Source of the DNA: Acytostelium subglobosum LB1
Lineage: Eukaryota; Evosea; Eumycetozoa; Acytosteliales; Acytosteliaceae
Length of the DNA stretch: 51,058 bases
NCBI RefSeq assembly: GCF_000787575.1
Contig: NW_012236519.1
Span: 463,886-514,943 of the forward strand
Direction: 5' to 3'
The notes under the pieces are model-generated. The model worked only from the letters and a program-made list of their open reading frames with translations. It ran no database searches and was not told where the DNA came from. A program made the position numbers and the translations under genes. Shown piece by piece: positions 22,923 to 34,567 of this stretch (position 1 is its first letter; the number at the start of each line of letters is the position of its first letter).

Positions 22923-24664
22923 CACTATATTCTATCTGTCTTATTATCTATCTATTATATAACTTTGATTGATTAATGAATGAATTCTCAACTTCAAAGA
23001 TGAAGAATGTTTTGGCGCCAAGTAAAAGAATCGGAACTTCTTCAAATTCAAAAGAATCCCAACAACAACAAACTCAACAATGTGCAACATCCTGCATTCC
23101 CAAACACTATTCATAAAGATACAATGTTAACAAATGGTTATTGAATATAACAAAGAGTTGAAGCCATTGGAGAAGGCATTGGAGGAATGTAAGAAGTCGG
23201 CACTGTTTTGTTGTCAGGGCGAGTCAGAGTTGCCAATGCCAAGGATCGACGTGAAGGATGTTGGTGTGCTATCATTCCCAATGTCACAACAACAACTGCA
23301 GAGTATGATAGTCCAACGTGCGACACATTGTGATGGCAAAGGATCACATGTATGGCAGATACAGAACACAGACATCAGCATCACTGGTCGTCACTTCCAC
23401 ACGTTCTTTGACAGAGTGATCGTTGCCATCACGGCGTCGATGGGTCTGACCAGCGAGAAAGTGACAGCAGAGTTGTACAAGATGCTCATATATGAAAAGG
23501 GCAGCGACTTGAAAGGAATTGGGGCCGAGAAGGCTGACAAGATGTTTGGAACACTCGTGCTCTCGTTGCCTTGCGCACATCGTGGCGGTGACCTGGTCAT
23601 CAAACATTCAGGTCGCAATGAAGTGGTGTCATTGGAGAATGACTCAATGTCAGCGATCAAATGGACAGCATTCATTACTGATTGTCAACATGAAGTCAAG
23701 CCAGTCACTGAAGGCAATCGAGTGTGTCTCGTTTACAATCTCATGCGATCCGGAGTCAAGAAACTAAATGTCAACGTCAACTATGCTGCGCCAATCATTC
23801 AATCATTGAACCGTATCTTTGCTATCAATCCGCCAGTGCCCCCGAAACGAACAAGTGAAGAGGGCATAAGTGCAAGTAACAAGATCACCAAGAAGGCCAA
23901 GACCTCGACTACGACTACATTGACGACCATGATGGATGAATTCCAAGATGAGGACAAAGATCTTGGTAAAAGACCTGAGAAGCTAGTCTATGTACTGGAG
24001 TACGAATACTCAAAGTCCGACTTCACTTTGGATTCACTCGATGGTGTTGACGCACTCTTGGCTCGTCAGTTGATGTTAATATCCGAGGAGGCACAGATCA
24101 AACTTGGTCTGGCATTCATGCACATTAATGAGTATGTATGTATGTTGGCTGTCTGACTGGTGACTGGGTACTCACTCATTCATTCACTCGCTCAGGTCTG
24201 GAGAAACAAAGAATGGCATTAAGGAGCAACGTAGATTATATTTTTCCCTTAAGAATGTCAAGGATATCGAGACTGGTGAGATGATCATTGACGCAAATAC
24301 ATCATTGGAATACAAGGAGCTAATTTCTGAGGATTGTTGGAACAGTTTCATACCGGACAAGGAGGAAAATGATCATGACACCTACTCTAGGTACTACAAA
24401 TTGTCAGCATTGTTGATATGGAGCACCGCGGTCAGTGGCAAGTTCACCATGGTCAGTTCAGTGGACATTGCTCTCTATACTCTAAACAGGGAGTTGGTTA
24501 GTCTGGGCGGCATCGATGCCAACCCCTGTCGATCGCTTGACCTCTTCAGAGCAATGTGCACCTCCTTGGAAAGAATCAAGCAGAAGACTCCCGAGTATGT
24601 CACCTCGTTGCTCTCAATCCTATCCACAATCAAAGATGATCGATACATGCCCGACTACCTCAAG

Positions 24665-24667
24665 TGA
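24665..24667 (+). other. In-frame TGA in copy A
   Basis: TGA between DYLK and MLVGI, where copy B reads DYLSCMLVCI; family sequence continues in frame after it (to about 24918). Confidence 0.85.
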
Positions 24668-24917
24668 ATGCTGGTTGGCATTGACAAATTATTCGAGACA
24701 AACATACATATGGACTCGTTCTTGGAGCTGGTGCTTCGCAGACCGGCAATGACACCCGAGGCAGTGACTGAGGTGCTCAAACTGTTTGTGTCACGACATA
24801 TCAAATTTAATGGAGCGTTTGATCTGTTGGACAGGCTGTTGGTGCTTGACAAACCTCCAGTCCACTTCTCCACGCTGATACCAACGCTGGCCAGACTGAT
24901 TGCTGGAGAGCTGCACA

Positions 24918-25305
24918 GCAACAGGAGAGCACCAGCGCGGTTGAGAACTAATTGATCAGTGTAACATAGTTTGGTGACGAACTCCTCTATGTGTGTGCCA
25001 TCCAGGTTCACTGCGCGCCATATGATATGCAAACCATTGGCGATGGCTACGTCATCTTTCCAATATTTAAAACAATCTTGGATGTCATTAACATATTTGG
25101 CGAGTATCTTTTTGAAATCACTGCCCTGGACCCATTCTGGATGTGCTGCGCTGACTCTCTCCAACGGTGTCAAAACTCTAAGATTTATCCATGCACTGAA
25201 ATGGTTTGTAATATTGACCACAAACTTGTATATATCATTCAGTATTCCATCTGTGATGTATATTGGTGCAGTCACATTTCTGATCGACTGGCCATACTTC
25301 TCCAA
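24918..25305 (-). repeat. Inverted family segment inside copy A
   Basis: On the minus strand this 388-bp piece reads as the family region from VEKYGQSIRNVTAPIYITDG through HPEWVQGS and IIWRAVNLDGTHIEEF to ALLLLC. It is homologous to plus-strand sequence of copy B at 28290-28720 and, diverged, to the adjacent plus-strand part of copy A at 25305-25650. Left breakpoint is near GELHS (24915-24920), right near YITDG (25303-25308). The pair forms an imperfect head-to-head arrangement. The segment may come from a further, lost paralogue. Confidence 0.85.
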
Positions 25306-26307
25306 TTACATCACCGATGGCCTACTGCATGAGATGTTCAAGACTGTGGTGAAGAACTGCTGCGTCAAGACCATCCATGTCAAGGAACTTGTTACAACTT
25401 TGGCTCGGCTGGATAGAGTCACCGCGGCACATCCCACTTGGATCCAAGGAGTCGAGTACAAACAGTTGCTGGCGCGATTCGTTGAGAATACACTCTTCTA
25501 TAATTCCAATGATGACAATGTATCCGCCAACAACCTGAACATCATCTGGCATGCCTTGCACGCTGAGGGCACATACATCAAGACGTTCGCAACACAACTC
25601 TGCTCCAAAGACCAGTTCCCCAATAACACTGGTGCCCTCATATGTCTGCTCGGACTGCTGACCACAGAGTATGGCAACTCGCCTCACTATGCAAGCTTGT
25701 GGACCGTTGTCTCGACCAGCCAAATGAGGGTAGCCAGCATCAAGCCACCGCATGGCAATGAGGTACGCGGTAGAGTGTCGTGCACTTGTGTCAACTGCAA
25801 ATCATTGGTGCAGTTCCTACGCTCCCAACAGATGACCATGCATCTCAAGGCGAGGGTGTCTGACAGACATCTTCTTTCGTACTCTGCAAAGCCGTTCAAT
25901 CTCAAGTCCCAAACACTTGAGCACGGTATGCCACGTACGCTGGTGTTGACCAAGACCGCCGAGATGATTCAGAGCCAGAAGGATGCACACACTAAAGCCG
26001 TCAACTCCTGCCGTAAACTGCTTCAACTCAAACCAGCTGGCAAAGATGCGGTTGCACTTGAGGCGCTGGTCGGCACCGCCTCCCTCACACTTCCAGCTTC
26101 ATCAACTTCAACGACACAGACTTCGACTGGTGTCAAGAATGAGATAATAGAGTTGGACTAACCATTGATCAATCATTATTTATACATTCCAGGCTGAGTC
26201 CATGACAAAGTCGGCCGATCAATCAAATCAAACCATAAATGTAATTGGTGTGGACGACTCACACGAATTTGATCACTTTGTTTCAACATAACAATCACAT
26301 AACATAA

Positions 26308-29265
26308 ATGGTAATATTTAACAAAGAGTTGAAGCCATTGGAGAATTTACTTAAGGAATGTAAGAATGGTGCACTGTTTTGTATTAAGGGCAAGACAGAG
26401 CTGCCAATGCCAACCATTGAGGTGAAGGATGTTGGTGTCTTGTCATACCCAGTGCCACAACAACAGATACAGAGTATAGCAGAACATTCTACGGGTGAAC
26501 CTGATGTCAAAGGAACAAACCGGATAGTGCAACAAATCTGGCATATACCGAGCAAGGACATCACCATCACTGGTCGACACTTCCACTCATTTTATGAAGG
26601 CGTTATCCATTCAATCACAGAGTCGATGGGTCTGACCGGCGAGATAGTGGCAGCAAAGTTGTACAAGTTGGTGGTCTATGGCAAACACAGCTCCTTCCTG
26701 CCACAACGCGACTCTGAGAAGGCTGACAACATGTTTGGAACACTCATGCTCTCGTTGCCCTGCTCACATCGTGGCGGTACCCTGGCCATTACTCACTCGG
26801 GCAAGAAGATGTATGTGTCATTGGAAAACGACACTGTGTCATCTATCAAATGGACAGCATTCTTTGCTGACTGTCGACACGAGTTCATACATGTCACTGA
26901 AGGCAATCGAGTCTGTCTCGTTTACAATCTCTTTCGATCTGGAGTCAAGCAACCAAATGTCAAAGTCAACTCTACTATACCGATCATTCAATCACTCAAT
27001 CATATCTTTGGTGTCAAGCCTCCAATGCAACCTATACCCGATCTGAAGGTTGAGGTTGAGGGTGATGATGATAACAAGATCACCAAGAGGGCCAAGACCT
27101 CTACCAGCACAACAGTGACCACAAAGGTAGAGATGGAAAAGCAGGCAGGCAACGATGCTCAAAGACTCGATAAGATAGTCTATGCACTGGAGCACGTATA
27201 TTCAATGTCCAACCTCACACTGGAGTCACTCAAGGGCAATGACGCAATCTTGGCCCGTTGGTTGTTGTCAATATCCGAGGAGGCAAAGATCAAACTTGGT
27301 CTGGCATTCATACACAACGAAACGTATGTAGCTGGCTGGTTGACGGTATGATCAAGGGACACTCAAGCTCACACCCTCGACTACAACGGCCATCTTAGAT
27401 ATTTGGCGATTAGTAGGCATAGTAGCAAAGAGGAGCATTGCTATACTAATCTGACACTGGAGGATGTCAAGGATCTCGAGACAGGCGAGATCATCACCTC
27501 TAAATCATCAATTAAAGAAAATGAGCTAATGCCCGAGGATTGTTTGGACTTTAACAATCCGTTCAAGGAGAAGTCCAAGAGTGCGACGTGCAAAAAAGAC
27601 GGCCGCGTAGAGAGGTTCTACCGACAGTGTGCATTGATGATATGGAGCACGGCAGTCAATGGCAAGTTCACGATGGTCAGCTCAGTGGATGCTGCCCTGA
27701 TCATTTTCAACAAGGAGCTGAACGAGCGAGGGGGCATTGATGCCAACCCCAAGTTATCAATTGACATGTTCAGAGAAATGTTCTCATCCTTGGACCGAGC
27801 CAAAATGACTCCAGATCATGTTACAAAGATGCTCGTGATCCTGTCCAGAATCAAAGACGATCGATACATGTCCGATTACCTCTCGTGCATGCTGGTTTGC
27901 ATCGGCTTGGCCTTCAGGTCCAACATTCATTTGGACCCGTTCTTGGAGCTGGTTCTTCACAGACCGTCAATGACACCAGAGTCAGTGACTGAGATGATCA
28001 AACAGTCTGCGTCAGAACATGTTGCATTGGACTTCTCACTCAGTCTGTTAGACTGGCTGTTGCTCGAGCACAATCCGCCAATACCGGCACACTTGACTAC
28101 ACTCATACCAACGATGGTTATTATGATTGCCGGAAAGCTGGACTCTTTGGCACGATGCGATCAGCTGATCGTCACAATCAACAAGCATGCTGTGTTTGAG
28201 AGGCAACGCCAACAACTCCTGGATAATATCATACAGATAGCTCACAAGATACTGTTGGCCACCCAGTCGAAAGAGATCAATCAGATCATCATGTATGTGG
28301 AGAAGCAAACCGAGTCTATCACTAATGGCACCGCACCAATATACATCACAGATGGCCTACTGCATGAGATGTTCAAGATGGTATTCACAAGCGCTTGCAA
28401 TAGTTACACCGATTACATCCGTATCACAGATCTTGTTCCAAAGTTGGCAATGGCGGAGAGAGTGATGGCAGCACACCCTCTTTGGGTACAGAGTAGCGAA
28501 TTCAAAGAGATGCTCTCTAAACTAGTTATTGGTGATTTAGATCGATATCTTTGTTATTGGTCAGATGTCCAGGAAGTCACCAACAACCTGAACATCATAT
28601 GGCGCGCCTTGCACACTGATGGAACACACATCCAGAAGTTTGTAGCGCAACTCTGCTACAGCAAATCTCTGTCTTACAAACATGATAGGGTGCTCCTATG
28701 TCTGCTCAGATTGCTACACACTGCCTATGTCAACTCGCCACACTATGCAACCTTGTGGAACTATCTATGCACTTTCTTTGTGGGTGTCCAGCCACCCCAA
28801 CTCAATGAGATACGTGGTACAGTGTCTTGCACTTGTGACCATTGTCAATCACTCCAGCAGTTCCTTAGATCACCACAAGTGTCAATGCAACTCAGGGCGA
28901 CTGAGCCTATGAGGCGTCATCTTTCAAAGTCAGCCGCAGAATTCAATCTCCATAACATAACACATAAGGGCTCAAATCCACACACTCTGGAGTTGTCAAA
29001 GACCTTCGACATGGTTCAACAACAGCAAGATCATTACGTCCGGACAGTCAACATCTGCCACAGCCTACTTAAGCTCAAACCACCAGGCACAGTCGCGCCA
29101 GTGCTTGTCTCCCTAGTCAGCAATACTACGCCTCCATCTGTTTACCCTCATACCTACATCCAGGCAACCTCAGCCACTGCCCCGCCTCCAACCTCAATGA
29201 CGTCAACAACATCAACTATAACGCAATCAACAATCTACATGGTCAAGAAAGAGATCTTACAATAA
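26308..29265 (+). CDS. Array copy B: 2OG-Fe(II) dioxygenase-like protein, probable pseudoenzyme
   Basis: Exons 26308-27323 and 27399-29265 (960 residues). The open frame is intact. In the head, LPHRDSEK has become LPQRDSEK, so the first iron ligand is Gln133 (Asp135, His191 and Arg201 remain), and the upstream APYGKGTETITDLNVRR block is degraded. Without the first His, iron binding is doubtful. The linker is short with little acidic content and KRAKTS. Exon 2 fuses what are two exons in C-G and lacks GNEGG, keeping VERFYRQCALMIWST. The C-terminal module has CTCDHC (28828-28845) and CHSLLKL. The tail ends VKKEILQ, a psi-K-x-E site. The stop lies 13 bp from the stop of the convergent ankyrin-like gene. 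Confidence 0.8.
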
Positions 29266-29278
29266 TACAATTTATTAA

Positions 29279-31693
29279 TTAGTTAGTAAATGCTGGAACG
29301 ACAATGCCATTCTCGATAAGAAGTATTTGGTAGAGGTTGTAGTCGTTGTCATTGAATGGTTTGATGATTGAACGATACTTGTCGTAGAGGATGTTGTTAC
29401 TGTTGAATAACTGGACATTGGCATCAATAGATTGTATCGGGTATTTATCCACTTGTATTCCTCTCTTGATCCTCTCCAACGTCGGAGGTACGATGTATGG
29501 CAGTTGTCCAGGTTCGGACAGCGGAAGAACTGCATCAAGTATCGTTTGGTAAAGTGGAAATCCAAGTGAGACCTCTTCCAACAATCGATTGATGAACTGG
29601 CTACTGCGCTTGGAGGCTGGATCAATGCGCTCAAAAACAAACGCAAAGAAGTCCTTTAAACGATCATCCTTGTTAAGGTTCAGAGTCCACATGCAATCTT
29701 CAAGGTATAAAGTGAAGACACTGGCTTTAATGTATTGGCGAGCGCGATCAATGTTATCGCCAGAGTGATTCAGTATTGCTTGTTCATCAGTAGACATAGA
29801 CAATATGTAGTCGATTGTTTGATAATTGAATGTGAGCAATGCGCCAATCATATCTGTTTCAGGATTCGAATGGAATCCATTGTCCTTGAGGAACTTGATC
29901 ACCCTGATGTCTCCACTACGAAAACAAACGTCCTCGATCAAACTTTGATTCTTAACCGATGGGTCATAGAGCTTGACCACCAGGTCATATACTCCTAATC
30001 TGGCGGCGGTCGTGAACAATGTATGCCTGTATTGATGGGCATGTCCATGCGCACAGAACATATTCAGTGTTTCACGCGAGATGTTGAATGGACCAGTGTA
30101 TAATCGTTGAGGAGGAATGACAGTGAAGCTATTTGGCTTGAGTAGTTTGAGCACCTGGTCTTGGAAATCGATTGAGCACTTGGATAGTGCTTCCAAATCC
30201 AAGTTTAGGAACACAAACTTATCATACCGATTGTTGATCAGAAGCCGTACCGCCTCCTCATATTGTTGTTTGATCGCTTCATTCAATGCCGCATGCAGGT
30301 CGATGTGAAGATGGTTGATAATCGATGTGTTGCACAGCATCTCTTCAAGGCGCAATATGACATCCATGCGTCTGGCAATGATTGCCTGTTTGTAAACCTC
30401 CGAGAAGCTGCACTTGATCAAAGTGCTAGACTCCAGAAGGTAGTCCATCATTTCCATAGTGTGCTCATTCATCATGAGTTGAGTGACAGTCCACTTGGTG
30501 TTGGTTCCACACTTGATGTCAACTTGCTTGCATAGCGGACCAATGTGCTCGATGACATAGCGCACCCATTCGAAGCGTCCTTGCTCCAAGGGAATGTCCA
30601 ACAATTCTTTCTGACCAAATGAGAATGGACAATTGTTCTGATGATAATATGATGGAGTTGATACCGCCACCTCAAGATCTGAACGGATGTATCTAAGGTA
30701 GTCAATGTTTCCAGAGATAGAGGACTGGTGCAAAAGATTGTATAGCATGTACTTTCGTTCGTTGGACACTTTAGGAAGTTTGTACTCGATCTTGCCGAGA
30801 GCGTATTCATCCCCGTACCTTGCCACTGTTGTGTGGAACTTGTCTCGATCAATGTGGCGCCAACCCTTGTCGATGATGCGTAGAGCCACACGGCATCGCT
30901 TGTGGAACAACGCCAGACCCAGCAGTGTGATGTAGAACTCTCCATCCAGGTCGGTACCATCGGTGAGCATGTGATAATAATCAAATAGTTCAATGATTGT
31001 TGCGCTGGACTTCTGCTTAAAGATTGCTGTATGAGCGCTGTTATTGGGGTCTGCCTCTCCGCTCAAATGCTTGAGAATAGATGAGCGATGGCTCCAATTG
31101 AGCTTGACGATGGATACGAACAACTCGATATCGGCATGGTACCCGAGTGCAGACACTGCCATCAACTTGACTATGACTGAGGGCAAGGTCCATCCACCAT
31201 CCATAAGCTGCTTGATGAATGAATGATTTAGAGATACGATTGGATCATGTTTAGTGTCTTTAAACAGGTCCTTGAGTATGTTGTTGATTGGATTAAGTTG
31301 GTCAGAGTCTGGTGGCATGGCAACAAATCGATCAATGATAAAGCCAAAGATCACATTGTTGTTTGTGACGATAGACTGCTTGATCGTCTGTCTGATAGTG
31401 TAAGCTAGTACACTGTATGTACTGGTTCCTAGAGGGTTATCAAGTAGTACACCCAACAGAAGGTTGTGGCCAGCCTCATTATTTATGTACAACTTGTTGA
31501 AGAATCGAATGAATCGTTGATTATCACCTGCTGTTAGGCATTGTCCGAGTGTTGATATGTCTCTACCTCTGATCATACTCAAGTCCATACTCTTGTTAAT
31601 CATTGAGATGAGACTAGAGACCTTGTTTCTCGTGATTACATTGATCAAGAGTACATGACGGACCAAGTCCATCAGTCTCTCATCCCTCTCCAT
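29279..31693 (-). CDS. Large ankyrin-like repeat protein of a dictyostelid family
   Basis: Single exon, 804 residues, ATG at 31693. The N-terminus (LMDLVRHVLLINVITRNKVSSLISMIN) is helical. From about residue 300 onward there are degenerate helix-turn-helix repeats resembling ankyrin units (LLHQSSISGNIDYLRYI, DIPLEQGRFEWVRYVIE, ALNEAIKQQYEEAVRLLI, FTTAARLGVYDLVVKLY, FRSGDIRVIKFLKDNG). Such long, weakly conserved ankyrin-like proteins are abundant in social amoebae. Function is unknown; no signal peptide or membrane segment. It sits on the opposite strand between array copies B and C, so it entered or was trapped within the array. Confidence 0.65.
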   Translation of the reverse strand: MERDERLMDLVRHVLLINVITRNKVSSLISMINKSMDLSMIRGRDISTLGQCLTAGDNQRFIRFFNKLYINNEAGHNLLLGVLLDNPLGTSTYSVLAYTIRQTIKQSIVTNNNVIFGFIIDRFVAMPPDSDQLNPINNILKDLFKDTKHDPIVSLNHSFIKQLMDGGWTLPSVIVKLMAVSALGYHADIELFVSIVKLNWSHRSSILKHLSGEADPNNSAHTAIFKQKSSATIIELFDYYHMLTDGTDLDGEFYITLLGLALFHKRCRVALRIIDKGWRHIDRDKFHTTVARYGDEYALGKIEYKLPKVSNERKYMLYNLLHQSSISGNIDYLRYIRSDLEVAVSTPSYYHQNNCPFSFGQKELLDIPLEQGRFEWVRYVIEHIGPLCKQVDIKCGTNTKWTVTQLMMNEHTMEMMDYLLESSTLIKCSFSEVYKQAIIARRMDVILRLEEMLCNTSIINHLHIDLHAALNEAIKQQYEEAVRLLINNRYDKFVFLNLDLEALSKCSIDFQDQVLKLLKPNSFTVIPPQRLYTGPFNISRETLNMFCAHGHAHQYRHTLFTTAARLGVYDLVVKLYDPSVKNQSLIEDVCFRSGDIRVIKFLKDNGFHSNPETDMIGALLTFNYQTIDYILSMSTDEQAILNHSGDNIDRARQYIKASVFTLYLEDCMWTLNLNKDDRLKDFFAFVFERIDPASKRSSQFINRLLEEVSLGFPLYQTILDAVLPLSEPGQLPYIVPPTLERIKRGIQVDKYPIQSIDANVQLFNSNNILYDKYRSIIKPFNDNDYNLYQILLIENGIVVPAFTN

Positions 31694-31847
31694 CCTTGAT
31701 TGATTATGTATTTGATTGATTGATTGATTGATTGAATGTTGTTAGATCACTTTGTGGTGTGCCTCATTAAGGAGTCCGGGTCCAATTTGATCAAAGAAAG
31801 TTATAAGAATAGTTTATTAAATGATTGATCGATCTATTCGTATTTGC

Positions 31848-33841
31848 TTAGTATGCTTGTGACATGATAACCTTGGGATTGGCTGGCATCGTTGTGTTGT
31901 AGCCGTAGGGTGTCCAGAGTAACTCCACCTTCTTGAGTACCTTGTCACCTGGACAGTTCTCAACGATGAACTTGGTGCTGTAGCCACTGGTTGGATTGGT
32001 GTACGACTCGTAGATGTCTGGACTCATTGGTGTGTTTGACTTCCTCAGACCGGTCTGAAGCAGCTTGACCCACATGGAGCCATCAGCGTAGGTGACGCGC
32101 ATTGTGTAGTCGCATCCACTGCCGTGGCACCACCATGGGAACGTGCCCCTGTTGGGCACGATCAGGTCCAACTGAGACTGGTCTCTCGGATCGATCCAGC
32201 GTCGAAGGTTGCCAATTCTCTTGAACACGGGGTAGATGATCGAGCAGTCGGTGCATGGGGACGTGTCGGCGGTGATCAGATGCATCATGATCGTGTACAT
32301 TGGCCTGTTGCGGATGTAGGGGAAGCCGCTGTCCATTGAGTTCTTTGAGTTGTTGGTGATGATGTACTCATCGTACCTTAGCTCAATGTTGTTCCAGAAC
32401 AAGTACTTGTCGTTGGCCTCGTCGTAGACAATGTTGGTGCCCGATGGTGAGTAGGAGCCATCCTTGTTGACCTTTGTTGAGCCCTCTTGCCAGATCTGCA
32501 TGCGACCAATGTTGTAGTCGGCAAACATTGTGAATGGCTTGCCGCGGACCTGGTAGCCAGCGCCACCCTGCATTGGATCCTGACGAACACACTTGCCATC
32601 ATCAATCACAGCAGACTTCTTGCAAGTGGAGTAGTAGCTAGAGTTGGTTGGTGCGTAGATTGACATGAAGTTGTTGGACAAAAAGTCAAAGCCTGGCTGT
32701 GAGCCAAGCAAACTTCCATTGACGTATGGGTATCCCTCGGGGTAGGCTTCGCCAGCATGCTGTAGAGGTTGAGTGAGTGAGTGAGTATAGTGTATCATTG
32801 ATGAGGATGCAGGCAACTTACTGGAAGACCAAAGGCATGTCCCATCTCGTGGATGAAGATACCAGAGTAGGATGAGTCGCCAACGCATACACCACCACCG
32901 ACGGAGCCAAGACCACCACCAGGGCCACTGTAGCGGTTGGGTGCACCTGTTTGGTTCATGGCAACGAGGGGCACGTACATCATGTAGTTGAGTGAGCCAT
33001 CGCCGTTGGCTGCACGGAGGCCACTGAGAATGCCAAGGATCTCACCCATCATGTCGTAGCCATCCTTGAGCTGAGCGGCTCCCGTCAGCTTGTAGGCTGG
33101 GCGTGCACCGTTTGACGAGATGATCATCGATGGGAGGCTCATGATACCAATGTCGTGGTTCTTGATGATGAGCTTGGAGACGGGCCAGGTCTGGTAGATC
33201 GAGTCGTAGGTGAACTCGGTCACGTTGCTTGCCTTGCTGTAGGGGATTGAGTTGGTGTCGTTGGCGCCAAACATGTAGAAGGGCAGCAGGTCCAGGATGA
33301 ACGTTGAGTTCCAGCCGACCAAGGGATAGACAGCATCGGATGTCTTGTTGTTGACGACGATCTTAACGCCTGGCACGACGTACTGTGCAGGGATGTTCAA
33401 CCAGTATGTGTTCTCGTAGATGGCGGTGCCATTGGACTCGACTGAGGGCAGGGTGCTGGGCGGGTTCAACTGGATCGAGGTGGCGTACTCGACGTGCTCG
33501 GTGTTGTTGACGGTCCATGTTGCATTGGGCGTGAAGAAGGCGACGTAGGGTGGGGGTGCGTCAGGGTCGAGCTTCATCTTGATCGGCTTGATCATGAGCA
33601 TCGTCAGTCTGTTGCCAACGAGATGGAGAGCAGAGTCGGTGCCAGTCAAGTTCCATTTGAGGCCTTGTGCGGGTATGACATGTGTTTGTGCAAACAATGT
33701 CTCAAAGTTTGGTTTCTTATTCTCTTCATTATTATCATTCTTTCTCTTTGTCAACACAATAGTTGTTGGAATGACAATGGCTGCGATCACCAACAGCGCG
33801 ACAACAACCACAACAGCGATGATGATTTTTTTTGAAACCAT
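31848..33841 (-). CDS. Dictomallein-like M66 metalloprotease, membrane-anchored
   Basis: Exons 33841-32822 and 32759-31848 (643 residues). The N-terminus is a short cytosolic MVSKK, a hydrophobic helix (residues 6-31), then a basic/acidic stretch: a type II signal anchor or uncleaved signal. The zinc site HEMGHAFGLPH spans the intron: His331, Glu332, His335, Gly338 and His341 match the M66 HExxHxxGxxH motif of StcE and dictomalleins. Upstream Asn-x-Thr sites and a GGGLGSVGGGVCVGD loop fit an extracellular domain. Downstream Cys residues (CPGDK, CHGSGC) may form disulphides. Dictomalleins are putative secreted or surface proteases of Dictyostelium; the substrate is unknown. Confidence 0.88.
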
Positions 33842-34567
33842 CTCTTCACTTAATTTTAAAATAAATAATCAAACAAACAGTTATATATTAATATTAATAA
33901 TAATACAATTTATTGTGTTACAGATAAGATACAGATATTTATATATATAATATAATATTATACTTGTTGTTGGGATGAGATAAAATATGACCTGACGATC
34001 GTCGTTGAGAATATATTTATATCTTTTGTGGGATGTCAAGAAAAGTCTGTGATGTTTGAATAACTTAATAATGTTGGATTTCTTTGGAGTCGGAGTTGGC
34101 CTTATCTGTTGAGGTAATCAACAAGGCCCTGTTTAAGTGTAATAACGTCAACACTTCTTAGGTCTAAAGACCAAAGATATTTTTTTAATAAGTGTGGTGG
34201 CTTTTACGAATTGCGACTTCTCCAGTAAAGATGAATCGTTTTGTCTCGTTTGGTGGGTGTGATGGGTATCCAGGTTGATCAAGTTGATGGGTTGGTTCAG
34301 TCTTTACAGAATTGGGGATGGTAACAGAGAATAGATCTAAACAATTAACATGCAAGATGTTGGTATTGTACGTGGTCTTTAAATTTATTGAACAAATACT
34401 TAACTGACTGTATTATCTGTAGTCCATTTATTAATGTTTGATTGTTTGTGAAAGATTGAATGTTCTTCTGTTCACACACTTCGACAAGAGTTCATTCAAA
34501 ACGAGCGAAAGAATGTGAACAACAAACAAATAAATAAATTCGAGCGAGGCGATATACATATAACATA
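33842..34567. promoter_or_regulatory. Intergenic region between the dictomallein gene and array copy C
   Basis: About 726 bp, divergent promoters. AT-rich at 33880-33970, small palindrome GGTCTAAAGACC at 34161-34172, GT-rich GGTGGGTGTGATGGG near 34241-34264. No CArG box and no gene seen. Confidence 0.5.

Larger units (their letters stand above)
23134..26161 (+). pseudogene. Array copy A: broken 2OG-Fe(II) dioxygenase paralogue with inverted internal segment
   Basis: Exon 1 23134-24131 and exon 2 from 24196 read through to TGA at 24665-24667, where copy B has a Cys codon. The frame then continues to about 24918. From about 24918 to 25305 the sequence is a family segment lying on the opposite strand, then plus-strand family sequence resumes (25305-26161) and ends in VKNEIIELD. 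The oxygenase head has lost two key parts: the TRAPYGKGTETITDLNVRR block is shortened, and LPHRDSEK is replaced by KGIGAEK, removing the iron-binding HxD. The CxCxxC (25781-25798) remains. A truncated product of 489 residues is possible, but it cannot be an active oxygenase by family rules. Confidence 0.85.

Noticed and set aside
24971-25300. Plus-strand open frame leading into the end of copy A
   Set aside because: This frame is the antisense of the inverted family segment; it is open by chance and happens to join the real plus-strand sequence at about 25305.
33842-34567. CArG box upstream of copy C
   Set aside because: Only CCATTTATTA-like sequences; no GG at the required place.
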